Source: Agapanthus africanus (lineage: Eukaryota; Streptophyta; Magnoliopsida; Asparagales; Amaryllidaceae). Taken from it: DNA of 64,000 nt. Below, one piece after another: positions 23,548 to 35,830 of this stretch. A model generated the notes under the pieces. The model was not told the origin of the DNA. It ran no database searches and worked only from the letters and a program-made list of their open reading frames with translations. The stretch covers positions 67,143,396-67,207,395 of the forward strand of contig JASDDO010000016.1 of the NCBI GenBank assembly GCA_030015575.1. Direction: 5' to 3'. The first letter of the stretch is position 1, and each line of letters starts with the position of its first letter. The translations under genes were made by a program, and so were the position numbers.

Positions 23548-24850
23548 TAACCATTTTGCTATACTAACTTGTGCTAACGTGTTCAAAACATCGATCGAAC
23601 CGAAAATCAAAAACGGCAAAATCCTAGCTCGACAGTTTCTGTTGTTTTTAAACGGTCTCAAAATTTAATTCTGCATGTCTTAAAAATCCGTGCAGGGTTT
23701 TATAAGGCACACGACAAAATTTGACCAAGTGAATCCACTTTATAGCCACGGATGCGCGGCCTCACTAATGAATCACTGCACCAAATTTTTCCTGTGTGTT
23801 CTCTGTTGGATTTTGGGGTTTCTGGTATATATCAATTGGGCCCAGGTTATGTTACTGTGCAGCAGATTTTCATGGGGCCTAATTTGTGATATTTGGTCGA
23901 TCGAAATTTAAACACGTTAGTTTACAGTGCTTACATTATATCTCCGACCGGGAATGTCATTTGATCGGTAAACCGCGTCTGATTGCTATAGTTCTTTTAG
24001 ACGGGTTTGCGAACGTGACATTCGCGTTGATGTTCTGTTTTGTGCTGTGATGTTGCGGATTTGTCGTGATGGATAGCAGTGTGCAATGGTAGTACAGTTT
24101 GTGTTTATTTGTACATTTGATATTGCGGGGCGAGCGTCCAACTTGTGGACAGCCGTCACTGCCTGTTGTATAATATTCTTTTTGGGGCACGACCAGGTTG
24201 CGGTGGATGTACCTATTGTACTATTTTTCATTACTGTACTAGGTTTTGCCCCGAGACGGAGTGCACGGATAGCCGGGTTCTGGAGGGCAACGGGTCCGCA
24301 TCTCATGGCTTTGGGAGGCAGAGGGGCCCCACTCTAAAATTGGCAGACTATTCGCCGCACTCGTAGGGGGTACAGGTTGACCCAAGGAGGGGTGCTCAAT
24401 TTACCGGATTCCGTGAAGTGCCGGGTGTTCCATTCACTATGCTGTGGGGACTACCTCGCTTCAGGTTTTGGCGGGTAACTTGCCACACCCGTAGGGGTCT
24501 AGGTTTCATTGCACAGGCTATCCACACGACAGGGGAACGTCGAGTTTCAGCAGCGGCTCTGTGAAACTCAGGGATCCCAGATTATCTGTATTGTTCTGTG
24601 ATGCTTATTACTTTTCTGTAATGTTGCATATTATCACGCCTGGAGCGATTATTGTATATTGGTTTATATACTATTAGATGTTGTATATGTTTTACACCCG
24701 CGCTAGTCCAGTCCCCGCTCTGTCGTTAGTTAAGTAACCTAACGGGTGATGACGGGACCTAGTGACGAATGCGGATGGCATATACGTACATTTTATTTTC
24801 GTTCTTTTCTGGTGTGATTGATTGATGAGACTGCGTTGATTCTGATCAAT
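23548..24850 (+). mobile_element. Copia B leader
   Basis: Long non-coding leader. 23990-24850 is the same block as 18327-18990 (copia A) and as the reverse complements of 1-850 and 60402-61300. The high conservation of this block across both families contrasts with the decay of pol. Frames of 70-106 codons on both strands have no known domain. Confidence 0.7.
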
Positions 24851-24925
24851 GCAAAGTAAAACAAACCTGTATACAGTTGTTGGAACAATTTAAAAAGTGT
24901 TATTGCAAAGATGTTTCCTTTTGTT

Positions 24926-25152
24926 ATGCATAGCGGTATTCAGTGTGAATATCCGGCACCTCATTCGACGAGGCAAGGGCTGATATCCCTTCACCGGGAA
25001 AGACCCCTTGGACAGAAGTTTGCGTCAGGGTAATAACTTCATTATAGTCGATTACATATTGCTTTGCTTAGCGGTATTCAGTGGAATATCCTGCACCTCA
25101 TTCCACGAGGAAAGAGCCGAGATCCCTTTACCGGGAGTGACCTCTTTAGCAA
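24926..25152 (+). repeat. Two-copy leader repeat, copia B
   Basis: Units 24926-25011 and 25060-25152, homologous to the pair at 19082-19321. Followed at about 25225-25244 by a hairpin (ggtttttcgccaaaaacc) whose counterpart in copia A is ggttttcagaaaaacc. Confidence 0.75.
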
Positions 25153-25298
25153 AAGGTTTTCGCCACTATATTTTTATAAAAAGCTATCAGGTTCCTTCAG
25201 CGATATCAAGTTCACTACGCTAAAGGTTTTTCGCCAAAAACCAGTCGTAGCCCTCCGTCGTTTCTTATGGATGGTCAGTAGTATTCAAGCTATGTTTG

Positions 25299-25489
25299 TT
25301 GGCTTTCGTCAAGGCATAGTGTTTGGTAGCTGCTGGGTATTCATTTGTTGCATAGATAGATGAGTTGGTTTGGGACAGTCGTATTACCTTGTTGGCTTTC
25401 GTCAAGGGTATGTACGGGTGGATTCAAATTAACAAGATAATGACGGGCAGAACTTGACATGTGACTTATGATTTATTGACTTTCGCCAA
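25299..25489 (+). repeat. Triple inverted-repeat motif, copia B leader
   Basis: ttggctttcgtcaa at 25299-25312 and 25392-25405, ttgactttcgccaa at 25476-25489; spacing 93 and 84. Relative to copia A, the stem position changes A to G or U to C, which keeps a G-U pair in two of the three units. Confidence 0.8.
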
Positions 25490-25801
25490 GGTCATAAGAG
25501 CATGGGGCAAGAAAATGATATCGGGAGTTTCTAAAGAAACTGAAACTTGCCAAGTATGCGCATACCTTCTGGAGTATGAATAACGTGGATGCATTCCATC
25601 ACGTTAACATGCGATGAGAGTTGGATCCCGATTCCCACTGATGAGTTGGTTTACTCTTCGGGTGATCCCGATTGATTCTTCTTTAGGTTTGGAGGAGAAT
25701 TTGACAGGACAGTGGGAGGTTTCCGGATTAGATAAAATGATGACCATTCTGATCTAGGTTAGAGTGCACACAGAGTGTTTCTTTTCTCTCTCTCTCTTTG
25801 G

Positions 25802-25804
25802 CAG
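25802..25804 (+). promoter_or_regulatory. Candidate 3' splice site, copia B
   Basis: CAG after a (TC)n tract and tttgg; conserved in position with 20099-20101 and 59443-59445. Confidence 0.4.
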
Positions 25805-26050
25805 CGACCTTTGACCGACCCTAGACTATGACTCAGTGACCAGGTTGACCGAACCTTCTTAAAATACTGGCTTTTGGATTGTCTGAGTTGCATAAGTCAT
25901 TGCCACTTCTTCTTTTACCCTTTGAATTTCTTAGAACACCCGTATTACTACGGATATCCACTTCCATTGGATAGATCCATCGTTTGGTTATATACGAACT
26001 CGAAGGGACTTCTTCGGGGATGGATCCAGGTTCAGGAGAAATAGAATTGG

Positions 26051-26530
26051 TTTATTCAGTTATCTTTTATTATCACCTTCTCTCAGGTTGCAAGAGCTCC
26101 TTGGTTTAGGAGAGTACACCTATTACGCTTATTGGATAGTCTTATTCCAAACCATAGGCTGGTGCCGAAAGGTAGGGAATGAAGAAAACCAATTAGCCTA
26201 AGTAGGGTGTGCAGAAGGTAATATGTAAAGACAAAATAAAGGGATGAGAAAGAGGGCAAAGTAAGTTGCGACTGATATCATTCACGACCAAAACCGCGTG
26301 CTTCATCGCCGCTCCTATTTCACCTTTAAAAGAATAAGGTATTATTCAGTTGTCTTTTATCGTCACCTTCTCTCGAGATGCGAGTACTCCTTAGTTTAGG
26401 AGGGTACACCTATTATGCTTACTGGATAGTCTTCTTCCAAACCATAGGCTGGTGCCGAACGGTAGGGAAGGAAGAAAACCATTTAGCCTAACGATGGTGT
26501 ACAGAAGGTAACGACTAAAGACAAATAAAG
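26051..26530 (+). repeat. Two-copy tandem repeat, period about 291
   Basis: Two copies of a block with ttattcagt, caccttctctc, ggtttagga and ccataggctggtgccgaa start at about 26051 and 26342. The same pair occurs inverted at about 58620-59240. Function unknown; not coding. Confidence 0.7.
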
Positions 26531-28853
26531 GGGATTTGGAGAGATGGCAAAGAGATATACGGTTGAAGTCATGAATTGGATTATGGAAGAGGCATTGCTA
26601 TGAATACCAGGATAGCCCTACGAAACATTTTCATGTTTCAGTGCATTGTTAAAGGAAAAAATGTTTTCCCGATTAGACACTTACTCCAAGGGTATGTATT
26701 TACCGGGTTTCATTCTCATATCTGTATGGTTTTACAGATGATGAGTGGGAGTAAGATATTGGGAATAAGGTGATCATCCTCATTATATCGGAATTCGTTG
26801 TAATTGGTGATATTTGAGGAAATCGCCAGGGTACAGTTTTCCACCTACAACGCACAGGTTTTGAGTTGTTTAACTCAGCAGACTTATACAGAGTATTGTA
26901 TGTTGTCCAGTGTCCATCAGGACAAAGGGGTAGGTCCTCGTACTATGTTCTGTTTACTTATAACTTCTCTAGTATTTAGACGAGTGTTTCGTAGAAATAC
27001 AAGGTCTAAGTTTTGAGAAGTTGTGGGTATAAGAATAAAGTGGAGAACCAGGTGTTACAAGTATCGGGATTCTTCAAAGAGATCGAAGATGTAGATTCTT
27101 GTGATTGGTATTCAGATGATAGTGATGGTTTTGAGAAACATGTTTCTCTTTCAGGTTACTCATAATTGGATGGATTCCTAAGTTGAGTAATGCTGATTAG
27201 CCTCTTTCCATTAAGTTGATATGCACTGGAGACAGCTGCATGGTTTGAATATGGTTCCAATTAAATTAGTGCCAAAGTTTCTATATTGGATATAGAATGG
27301 ATCGTACCCTAAAAGATGTTAAGGTATAGGGAGTTGTCCAGCTTATGATTAAAACCAGACTCTGGATAACTCAGGGCACGTTTCTGTAATGGCTGTTTGT
27401 GGGTTGACCCTGGCTATGACGAGGGTTGATATTCTACCATTTGGAAGATCAATATTGATATTGTTCTTGACTCGCCACAGTTTTAGTAAAATGGATCTTT
27501 TTCAGAAAACAGTAGTGGGAGTATGGTAGAACTGGAAGTGATTCCAGAACCGCGAACGATTACGGAAAATTTAATAGGATCTATACATTCAATCAGGTTT
27601 GACATTCCAATAGCCACTCCGCAGGTATGGTAGGTAACCTCAGACGCCCAAGGGGTACTTCGGTAGCCTCAGAGACGGTGACAGGGAGGTTCTTATCTAC
27701 ACAGACTTGACACTACTGTTGTTCCAGGTTATGAGACCCGGTAGGAGGGTTGTCATAGTCAGTGGGAGCAACGGAAGAATGGTGGGCAAGTAGCTTATGT
27801 CTATTTATAGACTTGAGCAGTTATAGCGGAGATAGATCATCTAATTTTGATGTGACAGTCATGGGTTTGACTTCAATCAGAATAGGGAATGGATCTGTTA
27901 AGAAGGTAGTAGGGTGTGATGTCATGGTATCTGGATGACATACACAGAGTGGGAAGTAAAATTCCTATACTACGATCGGTTGTACTGTGGTCGTCACACA
28001 GTTGTTTCTCCAGACAGGATATGGATATAATATTTGACATTCTGGTTTCTAGATCTATGGTTTTAGATCTGGATTTGGGTAGTTTCCCAATGTGGGTACT
28101 TTGACAGATATTCTAATGGTTTTTGGAATAGTTGGCTCCTAGCATGGTGGTGTACCTGTAGGTGATGGAGTCACCCTCTCTAAAGGTGTCTTACAGACTA
28201 AAGGGGAGAGGGATGTGCATGATTGGCAGATCACTTGCTTAGGCAATTGAGTCAATCATGAGATGTCAAGTACCACACCAAATGTTGGTTTTGCACTAGA
28301 TGCAATAAGTTTGTATTAATCCAATCCTGGAGAAACATAAGGAGCCAGGTTTAGAACATAAGTACATGTTCTATGGATTTGATGACGGCAGCCTCCTTCG
28401 GGAGACGGTTATCATTCCAAGCTTCAAAGGTGACATAGTTGACAGAGAGATTGTCAGAGTTATAGTTTTTCCCTCTGAAGAAGAGGGACAGTATTATGGA
28501 CAGGTGGTCCAAGAGGATACTGTGGGAAGCAAGGTGCCCGATACTGATTAGGTTCAGTGATCGATTCAGTCTAAGAAGTTTGGATATGGAGTTCATTTAT
28601 GAACTAAGGTCCCATCAGATATCCAGACATGTTCTAAGACAGGTATTACTCAATTTGGGAGATGGTTTTCTCCGCGAACTTGAGATTAAGAGAGATATAG
28701 AAAGATACTTCTAGGCGGATCCACTCACTCAGGCTATTTCTCGAACACAATAGTTTTACAAACGGGCTTTGTGAAACTGATTAGTAGAGGAGTTGGATGT
28801 TTAGTTTCACACGGGCTGTGAGTAGTCGACATCGCAATATTAGCCTTGAGTGC
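26531..28853 (+). pseudogene. Copia B pol remnant
   Basis: Very eroded Ty1/copia pol, recognisable by order and text. Integrase-like fragments near 26930-27060 (YKNKVENQ-like). The region preceding RT near 27300-27480. An RT-like stretch at 27840-28030, parallel to the copia A stretch around its YVDDIL motif but with shifts and stops. The RT/RNase H junction follows towards 28850. No frame longer than about 80 codons survives. The extent of decay is far greater than that of the LTRs. Confidence 0.65.
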
Positions 28854-28864
28854 AAGTGGGAGAT
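28854..28864 (+). other. Polypurine tract of copia B
   Basis: aagtgggagat directly before the 3' LTR; the same motif precedes every copia LTR end in this window. Confidence 0.85.
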
Positions 28865-30999
28865 TGTTGGAGATAGTGCCCTCATAGTCAATTATTGGAT
28901 CGCAGGTACGTGATTGCAATGATTGCGGAGGACCTATCCCGGTAGGACAGTCTTACTCGAGATGATAGTATGCTATCTGGTTTGCCTTTATCAGTCGTGT
29001 ACATGTTCAGGTGACTGATTGCATGTTACACTTTGATAGAGCCCTTAGGATCTTGCTTTACTACCAACAGTATGATGGCGATCATATACGTGAGAGTTGG
29101 GTAGTTTATATGCATATCCTTAATTGTGGTCCCTAGTCGTGGGAGTTTCGAGACAGGGCATCGATACTCCGGAGTAGACTAGTGTGTACAGTCGAGACCC
29201 CGACGAGGGGCGGTGGCCGGTCTCACAAGCCACTGGTGACAGTTGGATCACCTAAGATGTATACAGGTGCTCATTGGGTTATGAGTACACCGGACAGGAC
29301 TCGCCGGGAATCTGCTAGTTAGTACTATACCTATCGTCAGATAGCAGTTCTCTGGTGACATGTGTACAGGTTAGTTCATCGACCTGAGGTCGTCATTTGT
29401 CTCGTGTGAGTTCCCACTGTGCTTTGATTTCTACCCTACCACGGCTCAAAGGAGTCGTGCAAACAGGTAGCTTTTGGGTACAGTCCCGAGCCATATGGAG
29501 GCACGTGAGCGGATCGGCAGGGGATTCGTCTCTCCCGGTATTGGGGACGAGGTCGTGCTGTGTCTAGGAGAGCCATTACACAAAGTCCATGGCCATGGCA
29601 GGAGATTTACTGGTAGGTACTCCAGTAGTATCTCAGGGTGTTATTGGGCTTCACTCCGACACGACTTATACTGCTATTAGGGGTCTGACGTTACTAGCCC
29701 CCTAGGCGGATATGCGATACTCATTGACGAACGGACCGGACTGTATATACATTGTCACTGTTAGGCTCAGTAGGGTTTTCGGAGGAGTTCGCTCATCGGT
29801 CTCCCTTGAGTTCGCTCCTCGGCCACCCTTGAGGTCAGTCCGTGGGCAGCCGTTATGCATAGCTAGTGCCGCTGACAGTTTGTGGTTAAACCCACTGCCA
29901 GGGTGCTGACGAGTCATTAGAGTCCCCCACAGACAGTTTCCCAAGTTCGGACGAAACGTTGTAGAGGCCGTATGGTTTTACGGCAGGGTTCGGAAAATGC
30001 ACGTGCGTTTACGCACGTGTCGATTTTCGGACAGATAATACTGGTCGGCTTTGGTTTAAGCCGGATCCGAGTATTATATTGAGTAGGTATAATATCTTTG
30101 TCTCAGTTGCATTTGTATTCGGTCGTAATACAAATGCGGGTATTTTTATACAGTTTCGGGGTTATCCTGAAAGTCGTTTCAGGATCACTTTTGGAAGTTG
30201 CCAGTTTCCAGTTTTCTATCAGCCGTCTTTTAACATTCGGTTAAAGACGGATTTATCTTTTCTTCAGATATGAGTGAGTCATCATTCTAGAAGCTTCTAG
30301 AAGTGATGATGAGGCTAGTGAGTCATTTGTGTCATTAATGGTTCATTAATGATGTAAGGTGACTAGGTTTGTTCTAATTGGTTCCTTTTGATGATTCATT
30401 CTTTCATAATGGTTATGATAACTATCATTTGTTATGGTCACCACTTGAACCCTCCTACACTCACCTCCCTCCTTTGATAAATAAGGCCTCCTCTCTCTCT
30501 CTCTCATTCACTCTCACTTGATTCATTGGAAAAAAGATTATGATAGATATTTGGGGTGTATGGAATTCACAGATCATTTCATTCCATCACCCGATTCCCT
30601 CGGCAACTTCATTTACCGATCGTCCACGGACTTGGACGAAGTGAGACACAGTCATCTACTCATTCTCTACATCATTCTTGGTCGTCTCTTTTAGCAAACT
30701 TGACGATCAAGTTGCCTCAAGTCAGAGGCGGGAGCCCGTTTAAAGAACCGATCATGTGGTGCCACCTCGACGAGGAGATCGGAGATCGACGAGATCGGAG
30801 CAGCCGCAACGGAGCGTGGGATGATGGTTGAAGAACGAAGGACTCGGATCGTTCGGTACAACCTTTCTACACTCTTTACTGTTTGTTAGTTTAGCAATAA
30901 TGGCAGATCCGGGTTAAAGTATACGATAGCGCCAAGTTTAAAAGTTTTTGTTCCGCATTTGGCGTCTGTAGACGGCCGGCGCGCTAGCGTAGACTTACA
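28865..30999 (+). repeat. 3' LTR of copia B
   Basis: Same length as the 5' LTR and about 99% identical by hand count. Includes the G-box palindrome at 30000-30019. Followed by TSD ggaat at 31000. Confidence 0.93.
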
Positions 31000-31004
31000 G
31001 GAAT

Positions 31005-32644
31005 AGCCCATATCTTAAGTTTGTTAAGATTTGGGGTTGTCCAGCCTATGTCTAAAAGCAAAATCCGGACAAGCTCGAGGCAAAGTCAGTTGTATAGAAG
31101 TTTGTTGGATATCCCAAGCATTCACAAGGGAATATCTTCTACCTAACCGAGGAACAAAAATATTTTGTTTCTCAGCATGCCACCTTTATGAAAGGGAATT
31201 TCTTGTGAAGAAATTATAGGTTATGAGGTAGAACTGGAAACAGTTCTAGCTATACAAACTGCAGCTCATGATTTGGTAGAACCAAAGGATTCAATAGCAA
31301 CCAACGAACCTCAGCCTCTCTGCCGATCTAGTAGGGCTCCTCACCCACCTGAGAGATACTTCGGTTTCTCTATGACAGTGGGAGCGAGGATTGCATCATG
31401 AGATGATGACCCAACTAGTTTCGGGCTGGCCATCAGGAGTAGGACTCTGTAAGAATGGCTGGATGCTTAGCGATCTGAGATGGAATCCTTATACACCAAC
31501 AAAGTATGGACTTTGGTTGCTTTATCTGAAGGGTTAAATCCCCATCAGGAGCAAGTATATCTTGAGAAGATTACTTGGTGTACATGGAAAAGTTGAGACT
31601 TTCAAAGCTAGACTCGTTAAAGGTTTGCATAATAGACCAGTTGTGGCTAATGATGAAATCTTTTCTGGGGCCTATGCTTAAGTCCATCCAGATCCTACTT
31701 GCTATGGCTACATACCATGACTACGATATCTGGCGGTTGGGTGTCATGACTGATTTTCTAAATAATGATTTAGAAGACAAAGTCTATAAGTACACAGCCA
31801 GAGGTCTTCATAGGCAGTGGGAGCAGCGGAAACGTATGCAAGATGTTTTATGTGATAAAGCAGGCATCGCGGAGATAGAACATCTGTTTTGATGTGATAG
31901 TCAAAGAGTTTGACATCATCAAAATGGTAGATGAACCTAGTATATATAAAAAGGTAGTAGAGAGTATGGTGAAGATCCTCGTAGAGTACGTGGATGACAT
32001 ACTCATGATAGGGAAGGAGTTTCCTATGCTACGCTCGATCAATCTCCACTTATCACTAGGATTCTCCATATAGGATCAAAGTGATACCTACTAAATCCTG
32101 AGTTTTGGATCTATGAGATAGATCTAAATGGATGTTAGGATACTCACTAGTTGTAGTGAGATGGAATCAATTGATCCTGGGGAGAATCACTGGAAAGGTT
32201 CCGGGGTGATAAGGACGACTGAATGTCAGTCGCAGGTATTGTCTTTACCCTCAGTGGAGGGACGGTAAGTTGGAAGAGTTTCAAGCAAGATACCGTGACA
32301 TACTAGACGATTAAAGGAAAGATACATCGCTACCAAAGATGCTACAAAAGAGGAAGTCTGGGTGTATATTAGTTCATGAGATGAACTTCGTTCCTCCCAT
32401 TGTGTGACAAATGAGTTGTGGCTTATGCCAAGGAACGCCCATCCCATCAGTGATCCAGACATATTCTTAGGCAGTATCGCCTGATCGTGGAGATGGTTGA
32501 TCTCCAGGGGATCGAGGTTAGGAGAGTAGATTCAGAGGACGACACGGCGGATCCACTCACGAAAGGCCTTTTCCCAGAGAGAGACTTTTATGGGATGGTT
32601 GAGTATGAGATAATACAACCACTGCTATCAGATGGCCCTAGTGC
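31005..32644 (+). pseudogene. Copia A pol remnant: integrase end, RT, RNase H
   Basis: Continues the frame interrupted at 21398. 31005-31230: KIWGCPAYV and TEEQKYFVSQHATFMKGNFL, the usual integrase-to-RT linker. 31440-31900: SEMESLYTNKVWTLV, LKSIQILLAMATYHDYDIW, DLEDKVYK. The catalytic YVDDIL stands at 31987-32004. 32487-32678: EVRRVDSEDDTADPLTKGL, the RNase H C-terminus. Multiple frameshifts and stops lie between the blocks. Domain order identifies Ty1/copia. Confidence 0.9.
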
Positions 32645-32655
32645 AAGTGGGGGAT
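32645..32655 (+). other. Polypurine tract of copia A
   Basis: aagtgggggat immediately before the 3' LTR at 32656; primer for plus-strand DNA synthesis in this class. Confidence 0.85.
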
Positions 32656-34865
32656 TGTTAGTTATATGTATGCCCTAGAAGCCATTACGATACATAGGAT
32701 GTATATAGTAGTGGATGCTTGGACATATATAGGGATGACTTTCTTGCTCGATATGATAGTATGCTATCTGGTTACACTTTACCTTAACGTGTACACTGAT
32801 TGTCTCTCTGTTACATGTTGGCAAAGCTTTTAGGATGTGTACTTGACTACCTGGACTATGATGTGGATCATACTAGTGGGGACATGGTAGTCCATAAGTA
32901 CATCCTTCAAAGTCCCTAGTCGTGGGTGTATCGAGACGGGGCATCGATATACCAGAGTAGACTAGCGTGTAGCTTCTCGACCCATATAGATGGGCGATGG
33001 ATGATCCCATATCCATTGGTGTTTGACATCAGAGATGATATACGGGTGCTCAGTAGAGACTGGGTACACTGGACGGACTCGCCGAGAACTCCCAGATGGT
33101 ATTATACCTTACGTCAGATGGCAGTTCTCTGGTGACACTGGTACAGGTTAGTCTGTAGACCCGAGATCGTCATAGAGTCTTGTGTGATTCCCACTGTGCT
33201 TTGATTTCCATCATACCACGTCCAAGAGGGTGTGCAAAAAGGTGGCTTTTGGGTACAGTCCCGAATCACATGGAGGCAATGAGCGATAGGAGGGGTTTCG
33301 TCTCTCCCGGTATAAGGAGTTGATGTTGCGCAGTGCTCGATTGGCTATAACAGGAAGTCCTTGGCCAAGGCAGCTTTAGGGATTTACTGGTAAGTGTTAC
33401 CGGTAGTTTCTCGACCCGTTATGAGCCTCATATCGACATGACTTATCGAGTTATTGGGGTCTGACGTTTACCACCCCTAGACGAGATATGCGACATATCA
33501 GACGAACAGACCGGACTGTACGGTAGTGTTACTCGTTGGATTCACTGGAGTGTGAGCGGGCTTGCTCGTTGATCTTCTGATTGCTCAATACCCGGGTGGC
33601 CGTTACGTTTATCAGACCGCTTGCGGCTTGTGGGTGTTTGATATGATCATCACCTGCTGCCGGCGTATTGACGAGTCTTAGAGTCTTACACAGGGGTTTC
33701 CTGGTTCAAGCGAAATGAAATAGGAGCGCATATGAGATATGTGCGGGACCGAGGATAATACCAGTATGTGATACTGTATTCTATTCTCGCGATTTGTGAC
33801 ATTGATCGGTTGTATGCGATATAGCCGGGTTATCGAATCAAGTGTTGATTCGATAAGTTGTTACTATTGATATTAGTCGGTTATATGCGATATGACCGGA
33901 TCGTTAAATCAAGTGTTGATTTAATGATTTAATGTATAATTATATATTTGATATATTACTTTACATTAACTAGTATTGGTTCACTTAAGATTGATTTTCT
34001 CACTTGAAAGTGTACATTGTTTATATGTGATATATGCAAGTGTACATGTTTGTATCATGCTTGATGATACAAACAAGTTGTGTGTATGAGACTTGAACCA
34101 TATCAAGGTTGAATTAGGGTTTACTATTTTCCTAAACAAATAACAAAAGAGAGTGACTTTGGTCAAAGTTATCAAGCTTCATGAAGCTTGATGAACATTG
34201 ACAAAGTCAACTCTTTTGTCATTTGTTCAAGATATTAGCTAACCCAACCCTTAACCTTATGCTATGGTTAATTCTCTACATGAGTTAAGCATGAGGGCTT
34301 AACTCAACCATGGTGCCATGATTAAAAGGATAAGTGTTCATATTATTCTTTTAATGGATATCATTCTTTCTTCTTCTTCATCTTCATCAAGCTTGAAAAA
34401 GCTTGCTAGCTCCAATGGCATCATGAGAAAAAGAGTGAGAAATCCAATTCTAAAGTGAACCCACTTCCTATTTCTTCATTCTCTACTACTTGCCATGTAG
34501 TATAGGGTGTTCTCTTCACAAAGTTTTTGACCAAGTGAAGGAATAGCTTGAGTTTGAGTCTCCCCGACGTAGATCATCTTCGGCCTCGATGTCAATGACC
34601 TAGCCCGATCATTTGTCCGACGAAACCATTTCTAGAGTCCGGGATCCGATGATCGCAGCGGAGGGACGTCAACACGGAGCTAAAGAAGTGGTGGACCGGA
34701 TCTACAAAGGTTGTAATCCCTTTCACTTAGGAGCAAAATCGTTTGCTTGCTTTTCGCCTTAACATCTAGTTAACGATCTATATTAGGGTTTCTCGGCACC
34801 GGAAAAATTTTGTTTGGCATGGTTGATGCCTTGTGGACCTCTTGAGTGTGCCTAGGAACCCTACA
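32656..34865 (+). repeat. 3' LTR of copia A
   Basis: 2210 bp, matching 10346-12561. Small indels include a 4-base change in a gcttgcttgc run near 34745. Followed by TSD aataa at 34866-34870 and CACTA ORF1 intron sequence. Confidence 0.92.
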
Positions 34866-34870
34866 AATAA

Positions 34871-35264
34871 GAGCAAAAGGAATGTGTGTATATTTATGAT
34901 ATAGCATTCTAAATCAATATACATGCACTATATGATATATAAACATACCTGGAGGTGCGGGAGTGGCCTCTGTCCCTGATGTGGACGCATCACCAACAAC
35001 TAGACAATCAAACAGTGACAATATAAGTAATTTTGACATGAACAAGCATGAATATCTACAATATTACATTCAAAATGGATATGCGTGTAATATACCTAGA
35101 GGTGTGGCAAAGTTCACACGGAAGGAGGCATCCGAAGGGGTCTCCGATCAAGGTGCACGACCGGTCCTCTGAAGCTCCCTACGCAGCTCTCCGGGCGGCA
35201 GAACCGCTCTGCCTCTGCCGGTGCCAAGGCTGGAGTTCCTGCCGCCCCTCGCTGCTCCCGTCAT
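34871..35264 (-). pseudogene. CACTA ORF1, first exons
   Basis: The 5' end of ORF1, separated from the rest by the 24.5-kb copia insertion. A start codon at about 35264 opens MTGAARGGRNSSLGTGRGRA, a basic, glycine-rich start, followed by about 20 further residues before a TGA stop within the exon (near 35155). A second small exon at about 34957-34998 (GDASTSGTEATPAPP, then donor GTATGT) repeats the small P/A/T exons at 9925-10320. The stop and the insertion make this non-functional. Confidence 0.6.
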
Positions 35265-35310
35265 CGTAAACAAATCTAGGTAAACGGTTCATGGACGCAT
35301 TAGACAATCA

Positions 35311-35830
35311 TTACAAGTATTGACTATATATGTATAAATCGTAAAATGTGAAGTAATAATATAACATTACTGATAACCTTTTTCGTTTCGTGGGCGCATT
35401 AAACATATCTACTTGGATTTCATCATCGATATCATTTCTAACCCACGTAACTTCATGATCGGCCGAAGACAACCCGTCTTTCGAAACAGACAGTCGGAGC
35501 ACTCTAAGCCTTCTCTCTTCTTCATCCTCATCGCTGTCCTCGAATTCTGGGACATCGTAGACATCCCTGGGTTTCCAACGGCATACAACACTCCATCCCA
35601 GATGCTTCAAACACTGTGAGTAGTATACTTGGAACGCTTGGTTCGGAAAGATAAACGGATCTTCCTGACCGTAAAATCGAAATGTGTTCATACTGGTCAA
35701 TCCATATTCATCTTTCCAAGTCCCAAGATTGCTTCTCCATATATCTGTATCGGTTCGCGTATCGTACCAAGTACACTGGAATATATAAAAGGGTTCTGAT
35801 TGTCCGGGATAGTGGATGCCGAGTATACTT
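35311..35830 (-). pseudogene. CACTA TNP2 transposase, C-terminal exon (DUF4216), part 2
   Basis: Minus-strand continuation of TNP2 past the Tekay insertion. Seen in order: HYPGQSEPFYIFQCTWYDT, TWKDEYGLTSMNTFRFYGQE, DPFIFPNQAFQVYYSQC, GWSVVCRWKPRDVYDVPE, then an acidic run and the C-terminus ending RKRLSVM. This is the DUF4216 pattern of TNP2 proteins. The frame is open from 35830 to the stop; the break is the insertion. Confidence 0.88.

Larger units (their letters stand above)
21399..30999 (+). mobile_element. Copia family B element, complete, recently inserted
   Basis: LTRs 21399-23533 and 28865-30999 are both 2135 bp. Primer site 23535-23547, polypurine tract 28854-28864, perfect TSD ggaat (21394-21398, 31000-31004). 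By hand I count 18 LTR differences (about 0.85%), 16 of them transitions. The 5.3-kb internal region has no frame above about 106 codons; only eroded copia pol is left. It is inserted in the integrase-to-RT junction of copia A. Confidence 0.95.
10346..34865 (+). mobile_element. Copia family A element, complete but nested
   Basis: Ty1/copia element with 5' LTR 10346-12561, primer site 12563, 3' LTR 32656-34865 and a perfect 5-bp TSD. The LTR start (TGTTAGTTATATGTATGCCC) resembles the Angela/BARE group. It was later hit by a gypsy element (13933-18321) and by copia B (21399-30999). Taking those out leaves about 6.1 kb of internal sequence with the copia order protease, integrase, RT, RNase H, all broken by stops and shifts. 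By hand the LTRs differ at roughly 44 sites (about 2%). Confidence 0.92.

Noticed and set aside
24086-24337. 83-codon frame in the copia B leader, also seen on the minus strand at about 577 and 976-61182
   Set aside because: Present in several leader copies but with changing starts and ends, and no recognisable domain; better explained by conserved non-coding sequence.
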